Shown piece after piece: positions 33,569-41,819 of a DNA stretch of 45,840 nt. The notes beneath the pieces are model-generated. The model ran no database searches, was not told where the DNA came from, and was given only the letters and a program-made list of their open reading frames with translations. Location of the stretch: contig JAYUSQ010000174.1 of assembly GCA_043755595.1 (NCBI GenBank), positions 1-45,840 on the forward strand, given 5' to 3'. Position 1 is the stretch's first letter; the number at the start of each line of letters is the position of its first letter. The stretch is from VFZP01 sp043755595. Its GTDB lineage: Bacteria; Acidobacteriota; Terriglobia; Bryobacterales; Bryobacteraceae. The position numbers were made by a program, and so were the translations under genes.

Positions 33569-34675
33569 TTAAGACGTCTGGACGACAGAGCGGATTCGCA
33601 GCGGACGGCACCTGGCGCAGTAGAAAATATAAGCGTTGCTGAAGTCTCCCCAGGATTGTCCGCTGGGATTTTCATAAGGGTCACGCTGGGCCCGGCGTGC
33701 GGCGGGCGACCAGATCAGGCTATCGGCATCTTCCTGACTGGCGCATGTCACCAACAGGTTCATGCGGTTGCCACAGTTGGTACATGCCGGGGTTTCGTCA
33801 TCCTGAATCCACTGGGGATGGCCCAAGAGCTTGGACCCTGGCGCCACCGCAAAGTCATAGCTGTACTTCCAGAAGGCGTCAGTCTCGCTGCCGCCACCGG
33901 GCCGATCGAGTAACGATCCAAGACGATCGAGGTGCGGCTTGATTTGCTCGCGGTCGAATTCCCCGGCTTGCGGGTATTCGGCAATCTCTTCGGGATGCAG
34001 CGCACAATCGGTCAGCCCATCGCCTTCGCGTGGCACGGGAGTCTTAGTGAGCGCGGGACCCACCAGCCGCTCAGTCCGCCACTTGAGCGCAAAGCCGGGG
34101 CTCTGGCGCGCTATTTCGCCGGGATCGCGGATCCCGTTGCCGTCAAAATGAACACGGGGGCACCAGAGCAGTTGGAAGATATCCTTGCCCAGCGGCCACG
34201 GCAGCTCCGGAAATTCATCGCGCCGAAGCTGGATGACAGGCAAACAGACAGTGTTATGCGGCAGTTTTATTTTCGCGAAGGTGGCGGTCACTTCGTCAAA
34301 CTGCTTGCGCGCTTGGGCCATTTCCGAGGTGGTAAGTTGAGGCAGGCCTTTCGCCTTTTCACGTTCCAACTGCGCCTCAAATTCCTTGGCCGCCGCCATG
34401 ATCTTCACGGGGTCCTCGCTGTAGGCTGGCGTCGCGCGGTTACTCAGCATCCGCTCGGTAAGTTTGAACTCGCGCCGCCACTCCACATATTGGTTCCAGG
34501 TTTGTGGCTGATGATCGTCATACTGCGGATCGCGCTCGCGGCAGTACGGCCACGGTTCGCTGGCGGCCAGAGAAACGATCCGCCGATCTTCGAGGCGGAC
34601 GGCGGCAAGGGTCGGCTTGCCATTTCTGGGTGCAGACGAATGGCTGTGCGGCGATAGGGCTTGATCCATGGCCAA
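33569..34675 (-). CDS. DUF1963 (YwqG-like) protein, N-terminus out of frame
   Basis: The frame gives 368 residues. From about residue 35 (ASEPWPYCRERDP) on it reads as a DUF1963/YwqG protein, with KLLGHPQWIQDDETPACTNC, GNRMNLLV, WGDFSNAYIFYCARC at the end. Four cysteines in two CxxC-like pairs could bind zinc. The first 34 residues of this frame are not family-like. The true N-terminus, KAWPWIKPYRRTAIRLHP then SASKIGGSFLWP, lies in another frame just upstream. A one-base loss near 34564 joins them. So the gene as written probably does not make the native protein. DUF1963 has no established function. Confidence 0.8.
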   Translation of the reverse strand: MAMDQALSPHSHSSAPRNGKPTLAAVRLEDRRIVSLAASEPWPYCRERDPQYDDHQPQTWNQYVEWRREFKLTERMLSNRATPAYSEDPVKIMAAAKEFEAQLEREKAKGLPQLTTSEMAQARKQFDEVTATFAKIKLPHNTVCLPVIQLRRDEFPELPWPLGKDIFQLLWCPRVHFDGNGIRDPGEIARQSPGFALKWRTERLVGPALTKTPVPREGDGLTDCALHPEEIAEYPQAGEFDREQIKPHLDRLGSLLDRPGGGSETDAFWKYSYDFAVAPGSKLLGHPQWIQDDETPACTNCGNRMNLLVTCASQEDADSLIWSPAARRAQRDPYENPSGQSWGDFSNAYIFYCARCRPLRIRSVVQTS

Positions 34676-34800
34676 GCCTTCTCAAGATCAAACGGGCGTG
34701 GCGGGCTCCAGCCGGTTTCGCGCTTCGTTGCGGCAAAAAGCGCGCCGCTACCGGATGGAAGCCCGAGCGCCGAACGCCTTGAACTCCTCACACCCATCAA
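34564..34800 (-). pseudogene. Out-of-frame 5' part of the DUF1963 gene
   Basis: In a second minus-strand frame starting at ATG 34800 the translation gives PFDLEKAWPWIKPYRRTAIR, then PPSASKIGGSFLWP, the expected beginning of a DUF1963 protein (a small-strand block ending in 'SKxGGxxxWP'). The family sequence continues in the frame of 33569-34675 with ASEPWPYC. One missing base near 34563-34566 explains this. The first 35 or so residues before PFDLEK are not conserved-looking, so the native start may be further in. Confidence 0.6.
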
Positions 34801-34837
34801 TATCGACCGGGCGCGGGCGCGCCTTTAAGCGATGGGA

Positions 34838-34843
34838 TAAAAT
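34838..34843 (+). promoter_or_regulatory. -10 box of the third DUF1549 module
   Basis: TAAAAT lies 16 bases before the ATG at 34860 and overlaps an earlier in-frame ATG at 34842. That supports the later start. No clear -35 box. Confidence 0.4.
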
Positions 34844-34859
34844 GGGGGCGTTCCCCTCC

Positions 34860-35768
34860 ATGCCACGCTATCGCATTGCTTTTTTCGCCGCCGCTTTCAG
34901 CGCAGTTTTAGCCGCCCAGCCTAAGCCGGAGTTCGACACTTCCGTAAAAGCCGTTTTTGCGGCCAAATGTGTCGCTTGTCATGGGGCCACCGCGCCGCAA
35001 GGCGGGCTCGATCTACGGACTTCCGAAGCTGTGTTGAAGGGCGGCAAGTCGGGACCTGCCATTGCGCCGGGCGCGGCCGCCAAGAGCCTGTTGATCGATA
35101 AGATCGTCACCGGCCAGATGCCGCCGGGCAAGGTGAAGCTGACCGACAAAGAAGTGGATCAGGTGCGCGCGTGGATCGATCGCGGCGTCGAAGCCAAGCC
35201 CGAATTGACGGCGAGCGTGAAGGTGCGCGAACAGGATGCGCGCGCGGTGTTTCAAGCGCGGTGCGTGCGTTGTCATGGCGGGATGGAAAAGCGCGGCGGA
35301 CTGGATCTGCGCACGGTCGCCAGCCGACTGAAGGGCGGCAAATCCGGTCCCGCACTGGTGCCTGGGAAGCCGGAAGAGAGCCTCCTTTACAAGCGCATCG
35401 TCAGCGGGCAGATGCCGCCGGACAAGATGGCGAAGGATCTGGCGGTGGAGCTTCCGACCGATGCAGAGACCGATAAGATTCGTGCTTGGATCGCTGCGGG
35501 TGCGCCGGAGCCTGAACCGGTGCCGGTAGCGTCGGACGCGTTGGTGAAGGCGGACGCAGGGAATTTTTGGTCATTCCAACCGCCGCGCAAACCTGCCGTG
35601 CCACGCAAGACGGCGAATCCGATTGACGCCTTCCTGCTGGTGAAGCTGGAGGCGAAGGGATTGAAGTTTGCGCCCGGAAGCGGACCGGCTGACGCTGATG
35701 CGGCGCGCGTATCTGGATCTGACCGGCTTGCTGCCTTCGAAGGCGGAGATTGCGGCTTACTCCTCTGA
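34860..35768 (+). CDS. Tandem PSCyt1-domain protein, 5' part of a frameshifted DUF1549/DUF1553 gene
   Basis: 302 residues from ATG 34860 with a signal peptide (RYRIAFFAAAFSAVLAAQ). Two similar PSCyt1 domains follow, each with one haem site: CVACH near residue 38 and CVRCH near residue 138. Each also has a repeat of 'GGLDLRTxxxxLKGGKSGPA' and 'SGQMPP' or 'TGQMPP'. The DUF1549 start (NFWSFQPPRKPAVPR, IDAFLLVKLEAKGLKFAP) is reached, then the frame turns into GSGPADADAARV and stops. The native continuation is in the next frame. One extra G near 35675 explains it. The paralogue at 5824-8469 has one PSCyt1 domain, not two. Confidence 0.85.
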   Translation: MPRYRIAFFAAAFSAVLAAQPKPEFDTSVKAVFAAKCVACHGATAPQGGLDLRTSEAVLKGGKSGPAIAPGAAAKSLLIDKIVTGQMPPGKVKLTDKEVDQVRAWIDRGVEAKPELTASVKVREQDARAVFQARCVRCHGGMEKRGGLDLRTVASRLKGGKSGPALVPGKPEESLLYKRIVSGQMPPDKMAKDLAVELPTDAETDKIRAWIAAGAPEPEPVPVASDALVKADAGNFWSFQPPRKPAVPRKTANPIDAFLLVKLEAKGLKFAPGSGPADADAARVSGSDRLAAFEGGDCGLLL

Positions 35769-37731
35769 CACGGCGCCGTATGCGTATGAACGGCTGATCG
35801 ACAGGCTGCTTGCGAGCAAACATTACGGCGAACGTTGGGGCCAACATTGGCTTGATCTGGCTGGGTATGCGGACTCAGAAGGCTTTGGCCAGGACGATGG
35901 CGTGCGTCCCTATGCGTGGCGCTATCGCGATTATGTGATTCGTTCGCTGAACGCCGACAAACCCTATTCGCAATTTCTGACCGAACAGATTGCGGGCGAC
36001 GAACTTTCAAACGATTGGAAGACGGCGACGACGGCAAGTCAAGAGACTGTCGATAGGTTGGCGGCGACAGGCTTCTTGCGCACCGTGCCAGACCCGACCA
36101 ATTCGAATGAACGCGGGCTAATCGGCGAGCGGATGAATATCGTGGCCGATGAAGTGGAAGTATTGGCTTCCTCGGTGATGGGTCTGACCGTCGGCTGCGC
36201 GCGCTGCCATAACCATAAATACGACCCGATTCCGCAGCGCGATTATTACCGGCTGAGCGCGATTCTGCAGGCGGCCTACGACCCGTATGAGTGGAAGTTG
36301 CCCAATCAACGGGAACAGCCCTTGGCGCTCGAAAGCGAATGGAAAGAAGTGGAGGCGCACAACGCGCCGATTGAGGCCGAGCTCAAACAGGTGAATGCGG
36401 AGATCGCCAAGCTGGCCGAACCGTTCAAGAAGCAAGCGGTGGATGAGCGGCTACAAACGCTGCCGGAAGGCGTGCGGAACGATCTGCGCGCCGCGCTCGC
36501 GGTGGAGGCGGCGGCTCGCACGGAACTGCAGAAGTATCTGGTTGAAAAATTCAAGAGCACGGTCACCATCGACAATCGCGAATTGGGGCGGAAGTATCCC
36601 GAGTTGCAGTCGCAGACAGCCCCATTGCAGCGCCAAGCCGGCGAGTTACGCGGCAAGTTACGCGCCAAGCCGCACGTGAGAATTCTGACCGACAACGCGG
36701 AGCCTTCGCTGCCGTTTCTGCTACGGCGAGGCGAGTCGGTTGGGTTTGGCGATCCTGTGGATGCAGGGGTGCCGGGCTTGTTCGCGCGGCCGGAATTAAA
36801 ACCGTATTCGCCGGTGGCTCCGTTTGCAGGGTTAAGCGGACGGCGCCTCGCCTTGGCTCAGTGGCTTACTCAGCCCAATCATCCGCTGACGGCGCGTGTG
36901 GCCGTGAATCAACTTTGGATGCGGCATCTCGGACGGGGCATTGTTCCTACGGTCGCGAACTTTGGCCACTCCGGGATTGCGCCGGCGAATCGGGAATTGC
37001 TGGATTGGCTGGCGACGGAATTTATTGACGGCGGATGGAAGTTGAAGTCGATGCACAGGCTGATGATGACGTCGCAAGCGTATCGCCAAGCGTCGCGGGT
37101 TGATGAGGCTGTGCTGAAAGCCGATCCCGAAAACGCTTTGGTTTCACGCATGCCGCTACGCCGCATGGATGCCGATACCCTGTTCGATTCGCTGGTGACG
37201 GCGGCCGGGCGGATGGACGCGACGCAGTTCGGCAAGCCTGCGGACGTGGAAGTGACGGCGGATAAAGAAGTGATCGTCAAGCCCGGCAAGGATGGCTACC
37301 GGCGCAATATCTATGTGCTGCATCGGCGGCAGACTCCGGTTTCTTTGATGGATTCGTTCGACCAGCCACCCATGACGCCTAACTGCACCGAGCGGCGGCA
37401 ATCGAACGTAGCGACGCAGGCGTTGCACATGATGAATGGCTCAATGACTTGGGATTTAGCGCAGTTCATGGCGGGCCGGGTGATTGATGAGTCCGATGGC
37501 GACCGCGCGAAGATTGTTGAGGGTGTGTATCTGCGGGCGTACTCGCGTTACCCGGCGGCGAAGGAAGTGGAGACGGGCCTCGCGGCGATCGAAGAGTTCC
37601 GGCGGGAATGGCCAAAGCGCCTGGAGACCAACAACGGCGCGGCGCCACGGGCTGCAACTGCGCATTGGATGGCCGTCGCCAACTACTGTCACGCGATTTT
37701 GAATTCGGCGGAATTTAGTTTCATCGACTAG
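35668..37731 (+). CDS. DUF1549/DUF1553 protein, 3' part of the frameshifted gene
   Basis: The frame picks up with PEADRLTLMRRAYLDLTGLL, which is DUF1549 sequence directly continuing the previous feature, so it is not a separate gene; the nominal start (TTG 35668) is an artefact of the shift. DUF1549 goes on with YGERWGQHWLDLAGYADSEG and CARCHNHKYDPIPQRDYY, which gives a third CxxCH. DUF1553 fills the last 280 residues (NHPLTARVAVNQLWMRHLG, NRELLDWLATEFIDGGWK, DSFDQPPMTPNCTERRQS). Total repaired length is about 980 residues. A Tat-type DUF1501 gene follows after 20 bases. Confidence 0.88.
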   Translation: MRPEADRLTLMRRAYLDLTGLLPSKAEIAAYSSDTAPYAYERLIDRLLASKHYGERWGQHWLDLAGYADSEGFGQDDGVRPYAWRYRDYVIRSLNADKPYSQFLTEQIAGDELSNDWKTATTASQETVDRLAATGFLRTVPDPTNSNERGLIGERMNIVADEVEVLASSVMGLTVGCARCHNHKYDPIPQRDYYRLSAILQAAYDPYEWKLPNQREQPLALESEWKEVEAHNAPIEAELKQVNAEIAKLAEPFKKQAVDERLQTLPEGVRNDLRAALAVEAAARTELQKYLVEKFKSTVTIDNRELGRKYPELQSQTAPLQRQAGELRGKLRAKPHVRILTDNAEPSLPFLLRRGESVGFGDPVDAGVPGLFARPELKPYSPVAPFAGLSGRRLALAQWLTQPNHPLTARVAVNQLWMRHLGRGIVPTVANFGHSGIAPANRELLDWLATEFIDGGWKLKSMHRLMMTSQAYRQASRVDEAVLKADPENALVSRMPLRRMDADTLFDSLVTAAGRMDATQFGKPADVEVTADKEVIVKPGKDGYRRNIYVLHRRQTPVSLMDSFDQPPMTPNCTERRQSNVATQALHMMNGSMTWDLAQFMAGRVIDESDGDRAKIVEGVYLRAYSRYPAAKEVETGLAAIEEFRREWPKRLETNNGAAPRAATAHWMAVANYCHAILNSAEFSFID

Positions 37732-37751
37732 TCACACGAGGATCACAATAC

Positions 37752-39170
37752 ATGGCAAACCGCACGCGACGCGAATTTTTCTCAAGACTGGTGGATGGTG
37801 TACACGGCGCGGCGTTGGCATCGCTAGTAAGTGCCGAAATCGCGAGCGCCAATGGACCCGGCGCGCCGTTCGACCTGAAGCCGAAGGCGCCGCACTTTCC
37901 GGGCAAGGCGAAGGCGGTGATTCACCTCTTTATGAACGGCGGCCCAAGCCAGGTGGATCTATTCGATCCCAAGCCCACGCTCACACGTTTGGCTGGGACC
38001 GCGCCTAGCCGCGAATTGGCGTTTGCGATTTCGAATGGTAAGGATTCGGGAGTGCTGATGCCTTCGCCGTACACGTTCAAGAAACACGGCAAGAGCGGCA
38101 TGGATATCTCAAGCGCGCTGCCACATCTGGCCACCTGCGCCGATGATTTGGCCGTGATCCGCTCGATGTACGGCGAACATGCCAATCATGAGCCCGCCCT
38201 GTTTCTGCTGCACACGGGGCGCACCATCGCCAGTCGCCCGTCAATGGGCTCTTGGGTGGCGTATGGGTTGGGATCGGAGAATCAGAATCTACCGGCGTAC
38301 GTGGTGCTGGACGATCCGAAGGGGCTGCCGATCAACGGCATTTCGAATTGGCAATCGGCCTGGCTGCCGCCGATTTATCAGGGCACACGATTCCGGACGG
38401 AGGGCGCACCGGTATTGAACCTGCAGCCGCGTCACGAGATTCCGACAGAATTGGTGGAGGCCGAGCGAAGCTTGATTTCCAAGCTTGACGCCGCGCATCG
38501 CGAGAGGCGGCCGTTTCAGCCGGAACTGGACGCGCGCATTTCGAGCTACGAACTGGCGGCGCGCATGCAGATGGCGGCGTCGGGCGCGCTGGACTTGAAC
38601 CAGGAAAGCGAAGCGACGCGCGAGGCGTATGGTTTGAACGACGCGGCCACGCAATCCTATGGCAAGCGATGTTTGATGGCGCGCCGGCTGATCGAGCGCG
38701 GCGTGCGGTTTGTACAGCTCTACATCGAAAGCCAGATTTTCGATTCGCACGGCGATCTGCAAGGGAGCCTGAACTACGCCTGCGGGAAGACGGACAAGCC
38801 TGTCGCCGCGCTGTTGAAGGATCTGAAGCAACGCAACCTGCTGGATTCAACGCTAGTGATCTGGGGCGGCGAATTTGGGCGGCTGCCGATGTCGCAAGGT
38901 CCGGTGAAGGCTGCAGGACGCGATCATGGGCCTAACGGCTTCAGCATGTGGATGGCGGGCGGCGGCGTCAAGGGCGGCACGGTGTATGGCGCGACCGACG
39001 ATATCGGTTTCAAGGCCGCCGAGAATCCGGTGAGCGTGCATGATTTCCATGCGACGATGCTGCACCTGCTAGGGATGAATCATCGGGATCTGGCGTTGCA
39101 GCGCAGCGGGCTGAATGAGAGGCTGACCGATCAGTTCCCGGCCCGCGTGGTGAAGGAAATCATCGCGTAG
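37752..39170 (+). CDS. DUF1501 protein with Tat signal (second copy)
   Basis: 472 residues. The leader NRTRREFFSRLVDGVHGAAL fits a twin-arginine signal. Family segments: VIHLFMNGGPSQVDLFDPKP near residue 57, WVAYGLGSENQNLPAYVVLD, GVRFVQLYIESQIFDSHGD, WGGEFGRLPMSQ and GRDHGPNGFSMWMAGGG. It is paralogous to the protein at 4431-5834 but diverged. A DUF1549/1553 gene precedes it in both cases, so the two proteins form a constant pair, probably exported together. No reaction is known. Confidence 0.92.
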   Translation: MANRTRREFFSRLVDGVHGAALASLVSAEIASANGPGAPFDLKPKAPHFPGKAKAVIHLFMNGGPSQVDLFDPKPTLTRLAGTAPSRELAFAISNGKDSGVLMPSPYTFKKHGKSGMDISSALPHLATCADDLAVIRSMYGEHANHEPALFLLHTGRTIASRPSMGSWVAYGLGSENQNLPAYVVLDDPKGLPINGISNWQSAWLPPIYQGTRFRTEGAPVLNLQPRHEIPTELVEAERSLISKLDAAHRERRPFQPELDARISSYELAARMQMAASGALDLNQESEATREAYGLNDAATQSYGKRCLMARRLIERGVRFVQLYIESQIFDSHGDLQGSLNYACGKTDKPVAALLKDLKQRNLLDSTLVIWGGEFGRLPMSQGPVKAAGRDHGPNGFSMWMAGGGVKGGTVYGATDDIGFKAAENPVSVHDFHATMLHLLGMNHRDLALQRSGLNERLTDQFPARVVKEIIA

Positions 39171-39218
39171 GTTTTGAGCGGCTGTAGTGGAACGGGCTCC
39201 AGCAGGGTCTTAGGTTTC

Positions 39219-39899
39219 GTGAGGCCGTTTCTGTTTTTCCTGGGCCTGTTACACACGATTCCGGCATCGGCCCAGCGGCCACAATTCGGCATCCAGGCGG
39301 GCGTTCCGCTCACCACCTTCTTCATCCCGGGTTCAGAGGGCAATCGCCTTTGCGGCTGCTCCGCGGTTTACACGCCGGCCACCAAACGATTCACAATCGG
39401 GCCATCGGTGGAATTTGACGTTTGGCGGTCCTGGTCCTTGGAAAGCGGCTTCTTGTACAAGCGAGTGAACTACAACCTGAAGTCCGATGCGTTCTTTATT
39501 CCTCGCGTTGAATCCGCCGGAAACACTTCCGGCAACTCATGGGAGATTCCGTTGTTGGCGCGGCGGCGGCTCCGCTTGGGCCCATGGGAGGCTTCGCTAG
39601 GCGCCGGTCCGGTAGTGCGTATGCTTGGTCAGCTGAGGCAACAATATTGGGAAACGTCGCGGGACTTCTTCGGCGCCGTGACCTTGCGGCGATTGCGATT
39701 GAACGATCCACCCGAGTTTGGCAAACGCGTCTATCCCGGCTTGGCCGTTTCAGCCCGCGCCACGGTGAAACTTGGCGCTTGGCGAATTGGGCCGGAATTC
39801 CGATACACACGCTGGCTGGCCCATGCCGATCCTAGCGGATACCCGCCGTTGCAGTTTCAAGCGAATCAAGCCGAGCTATTGCTGGGCTGGCGGTTTTAG
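39219..39899 (+). CDS. Outer-membrane beta-barrel protein
   Basis: 226 residues from GTG 39219, where a signal peptide starts (RPFLFFLGLLHTIPASAQ). The mature part has alternating strands typical of a small eight-strand barrel: FGIQAGVPLTTFF, FTIGPSVEFDVWRSWSLESG, YKRVNYNLK, EIPLLARRRLRLGPWEASLG, YPGLAVSARATVKLGAWRIG and the last strand QANQAELLLGWRF, ending in aromatic Phe as barrel proteins do. It resembles PorT/OmpW-like family proteins. The role is unknown. It follows the DUF1501 gene after about 50 bases and precedes the cupin gene. Confidence 0.8.
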   Translation: MRPFLFFLGLLHTIPASAQRPQFGIQAGVPLTTFFIPGSEGNRLCGCSAVYTPATKRFTIGPSVEFDVWRSWSLESGFLYKRVNYNLKSDAFFIPRVESAGNTSGNSWEIPLLARRRLRLGPWEASLGAGPVVRMLGQLRQQYWETSRDFFGAVTLRRLRLNDPPEFGKRVYPGLAVSARATVKLGAWRIGPEFRYTRWLAHADPSGYPPLQFQANQAELLLGWRF

Positions 39900-39936
39900 G
39901 CATCCGGGACCGCTCCGGGCCGAGGAAGCCACCTGC

Positions 39937-39942
39937 GATAAT
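39937..39942 (+). promoter_or_regulatory. Candidate -10 box of the cupin gene
   Basis: GATAAT lies 6 bases before the GTG at 39949. Transcription starting at the usual distance would begin on the start codon itself, giving a leaderless message. No -35 is evident. Confidence 0.35.
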
Positions 39943-39948
39943 GCCTAC

Positions 39949-40380
39949 GTGCGCTATCTTCACTTCGCTGCCACACTGCTCACCCTTACCCTGCCAGTAG
40001 CGGCCCAACAGGGTCCCATGGGCTCCATGGTTTTCGACTGGACCAAGCTGATCGCCACCAAGACAGCCAACGGCGAACGCCGCAGTGTAGTCGACAGACC
40101 GACCGCGACCATGACTACGTTCGAGAGTCACGTTACTACGCTCGAGGGCGGCAAGGTTCCGCACGCCGCGCATCGCCATCCGGATGAGGAAATCATCATC
40201 GTTAAGGAGGGCACGATGGAAGTGACCATCAACGGCAAGACGGAGCAGGCGGGTGAAGGGTCGATGTTCTTCTTCGCGTCGAATGACTTGCATGGGATGA
40301 AAAATACCGGCTCGACGCGCGCCACTTATTTCGTAATCCGCATTGTTACAGCCGCCACGCCCGCGGCGAAGAAGGAATAA
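39949..40380 (+). CDS. Exported cupin-domain protein
   Basis: 143 residues from GTG 39949 with a signal peptide (RYLHFAATLLTLTLPVAAQ). The cupin fold is seen in VTTLEGGKVPHAAHRHPDEE, then IIIVKEGTMEVTINGKTEQAG and GSMFFFASNDLHGMKNTG. Cupin motif 1 has H-x-H and E (AAHRHPDEE) and motif 2 has an H (NDLHG), so a metal site is likely. It may be an isomerase, dioxygenase or binding protein; the substrate is not known. Its TGA-free end is 8 bases from the SGNH hydrolase gene, suggesting one transcript. Confidence 0.86.
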   Translation: MRYLHFAATLLTLTLPVAAQQGPMGSMVFDWTKLIATKTANGERRSVVDRPTATMTTFESHVTTLEGGKVPHAAHRHPDEEIIIVKEGTMEVTINGKTEQAGEGSMFFFASNDLHGMKNTGSTRATYFVIRIVTAATPAAKKE

Positions 40381-40387
40381 CCAACTC

Positions 40388-41146
40388 ATGAATGGCAATC
40401 GTTTCCTGCTCGGCCTGGTTGTGTCCGCTACGTGTGCGTGCGGCCAATTGAGCGAAACCTTCCGGACACCGCGGCCCGCCAATTGCTGCTTGCAGACCAC
40501 GGCTCAGGGCTTGGCGGACCAGTTACAGGACTGGAATCAGTTGGGGCGGTATTATGCCGACAACGAGAAGCTGAAGGCGCAGGGCCCGGTAGCGGGCCGG
40601 GTAGTGTTCTACGGCGATTCGATTACCGACAACTGGAAGCTGATCCAGAATTTCGCCGGCAAACCCTACGTCAATCGGGGGATCGGCGGGCAGACCACGC
40701 CCCAGATGCTGGTGCGGATGTTCCCGGACGTGATCCGTATTGAGCCGGCAGCGATGATTTTGCTGGCTGGCACGAACGACATCGCGGGCAATACCGGACC
40801 CGCCACGCTCGGGCAGATCGCCGACAACGTGCAGGCGATCACTGAACTCGCGCAGGGGCATGGCATCAAAGTGATCTTGTGCTCAGTGTTGCCCGTGAGC
40901 GACTACACGCAGCGCAAGCAGCTTGAAAAGCGCCCGCCCGCCGACATCCTTAAGCTGAACGAGTGGCTGAAGAGCTACGCCGCGAAAGTGAACGCCGTCT
41001 ACGCCGACTACTACAAGGCTGTGGTGGACGAGAAGGGCTTTCTGCGCGACGGCCTCTCCGGCGACGGGCTGCATCCGAATCCCAAGGGCTACGAATCGAT
41101 GGCGCCGGTGGCCGAAGCGGCGATTCAAACGGCGTTGAAGAAGTAG
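40388..41146 (+). CDS. SGNH/GDSL-family hydrolase
   Basis: 252 residues with a signal peptide (NRFLLGLVVSATCACG). All four SGNH blocks are visible: block I VVFYGDSITDNW (nucleophile Ser78), block II NRGIGGQTTPQM (Gly), block III MILLAGTNDIAGN (Asn) and block V SGDGLHPNPKG (Asp and His). The enzyme is an exported esterase or deacetylase. The closest family annotation is a GDSL-type lipase/acetylhydrolase that often acts on acetylated polysaccharides. It probably works in the periplasm. Confidence 0.93.
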   Translation: MNGNRFLLGLVVSATCACGQLSETFRTPRPANCCLQTTAQGLADQLQDWNQLGRYYADNEKLKAQGPVAGRVVFYGDSITDNWKLIQNFAGKPYVNRGIGGQTTPQMLVRMFPDVIRIEPAAMILLAGTNDIAGNTGPATLGQIADNVQAITELAQGHGIKVILCSVLPVSDYTQRKQLEKRPPADILKLNEWLKSYAAKVNAVYADYYKAVVDEKGFLRDGLSGDGLHPNPKGYESMAPVAEAAIQTALKK

Positions 41147-41180
41147 ATTTCTTCGCCCGTCATGAGACAATAGCTTCGAC

Positions 41181-41795
41181 ATGGTCATCACCGGCGTTTA
41201 CTACGCCTTGGGTTTGGTTGCAGCTGCCTTCGCCGTCACGTATCTTACGCGGCCGGCCTATGCGATTCCGCTCTACTTGCTGGCGGCGTTCTGCCTTTGG
41301 TTTTTCCGCGATCCCGAACGCGAGATCCCGCAGGGAGATCACGCGGTGTCGCCTGCGGATGGCAAAGTGGTCGCAGTCAAGCCGATGGGCGACGGTCCGA
41401 CTCGCATCAGCATTTTCTTGAGCCCGCTGGACGTTCATGTGAATCGGACTCCGATCGCCGGCACGATCACGCGCGTCGATTACACCCAAGGCAAATTCCT
41501 GGTGGCCAGCCGCCCGGAAGCGTCGTCTGAGAATGAACAGACAACGATTACGGTGAAGGGCGCGGACGGCGTGGAAGTGACGTTCAAACAGATCGCCGGC
41601 ATGGTAGCGCGGCGCATCATCTTTAACAAACGGGTGGGCGATAAAGTAACCATGGGCGAACGGGTCGGGCTGATCCAGTTCGGCTCGCGCGCGGATATTT
41701 TCTTTGGCCCCGAGTGGGAGATCGGCGTCAAACCGGGCGAGCGCGTTTGGGCGGCGTCCACGATCCTGGCCAAACGGCGGCGTCCAGAGAAATAG
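41181..41795 (+). CDS. psd: Phosphatidylserine decarboxylase proenzyme, short type
   Basis: 204 residues, the short (archaetidylserine/Sinorhizobium-type) form. Two N-terminal membrane helices (VYYALGLVAAAFAVTYL, IPLYLLAAFCLWFF) are followed by SPADGKVVAV, SPLDVHVNRTPIAG (with the His), KQIAGMVARRI, and the self-cleavage site near the C-terminus, IQFGSR, cut between Gly168 and Ser169 to form the pyruvoyl group. It turns phosphatidylserine into phosphatidylethanolamine. The next gene, pssA, makes its substrate, 24 bases on. Confidence 0.95.
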   Translation: MVITGVYYALGLVAAAFAVTYLTRPAYAIPLYLLAAFCLWFFRDPEREIPQGDHAVSPADGKVVAVKPMGDGPTRISIFLSPLDVHVNRTPIAGTITRVDYTQGKFLVASRPEASSENEQTTITVKGADGVEVTFKQIAGMVARRIIFNKRVGDKVTMGERVGLIQFGSRADIFFGPEWEIGVKPGERVWAASTILAKRRRPEK

Positions 41796-41819
41796 AAGAG
41801 GCAGGCGAGCGAGGACCGA

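Noticed and set aside
35668..35700. TTG 35668 as the start of a separate DUF1549 gene
   Set aside because: The preceding frame ends inside the same domain at this point; the second piece lacks a signal peptide and begins in mid-domain.
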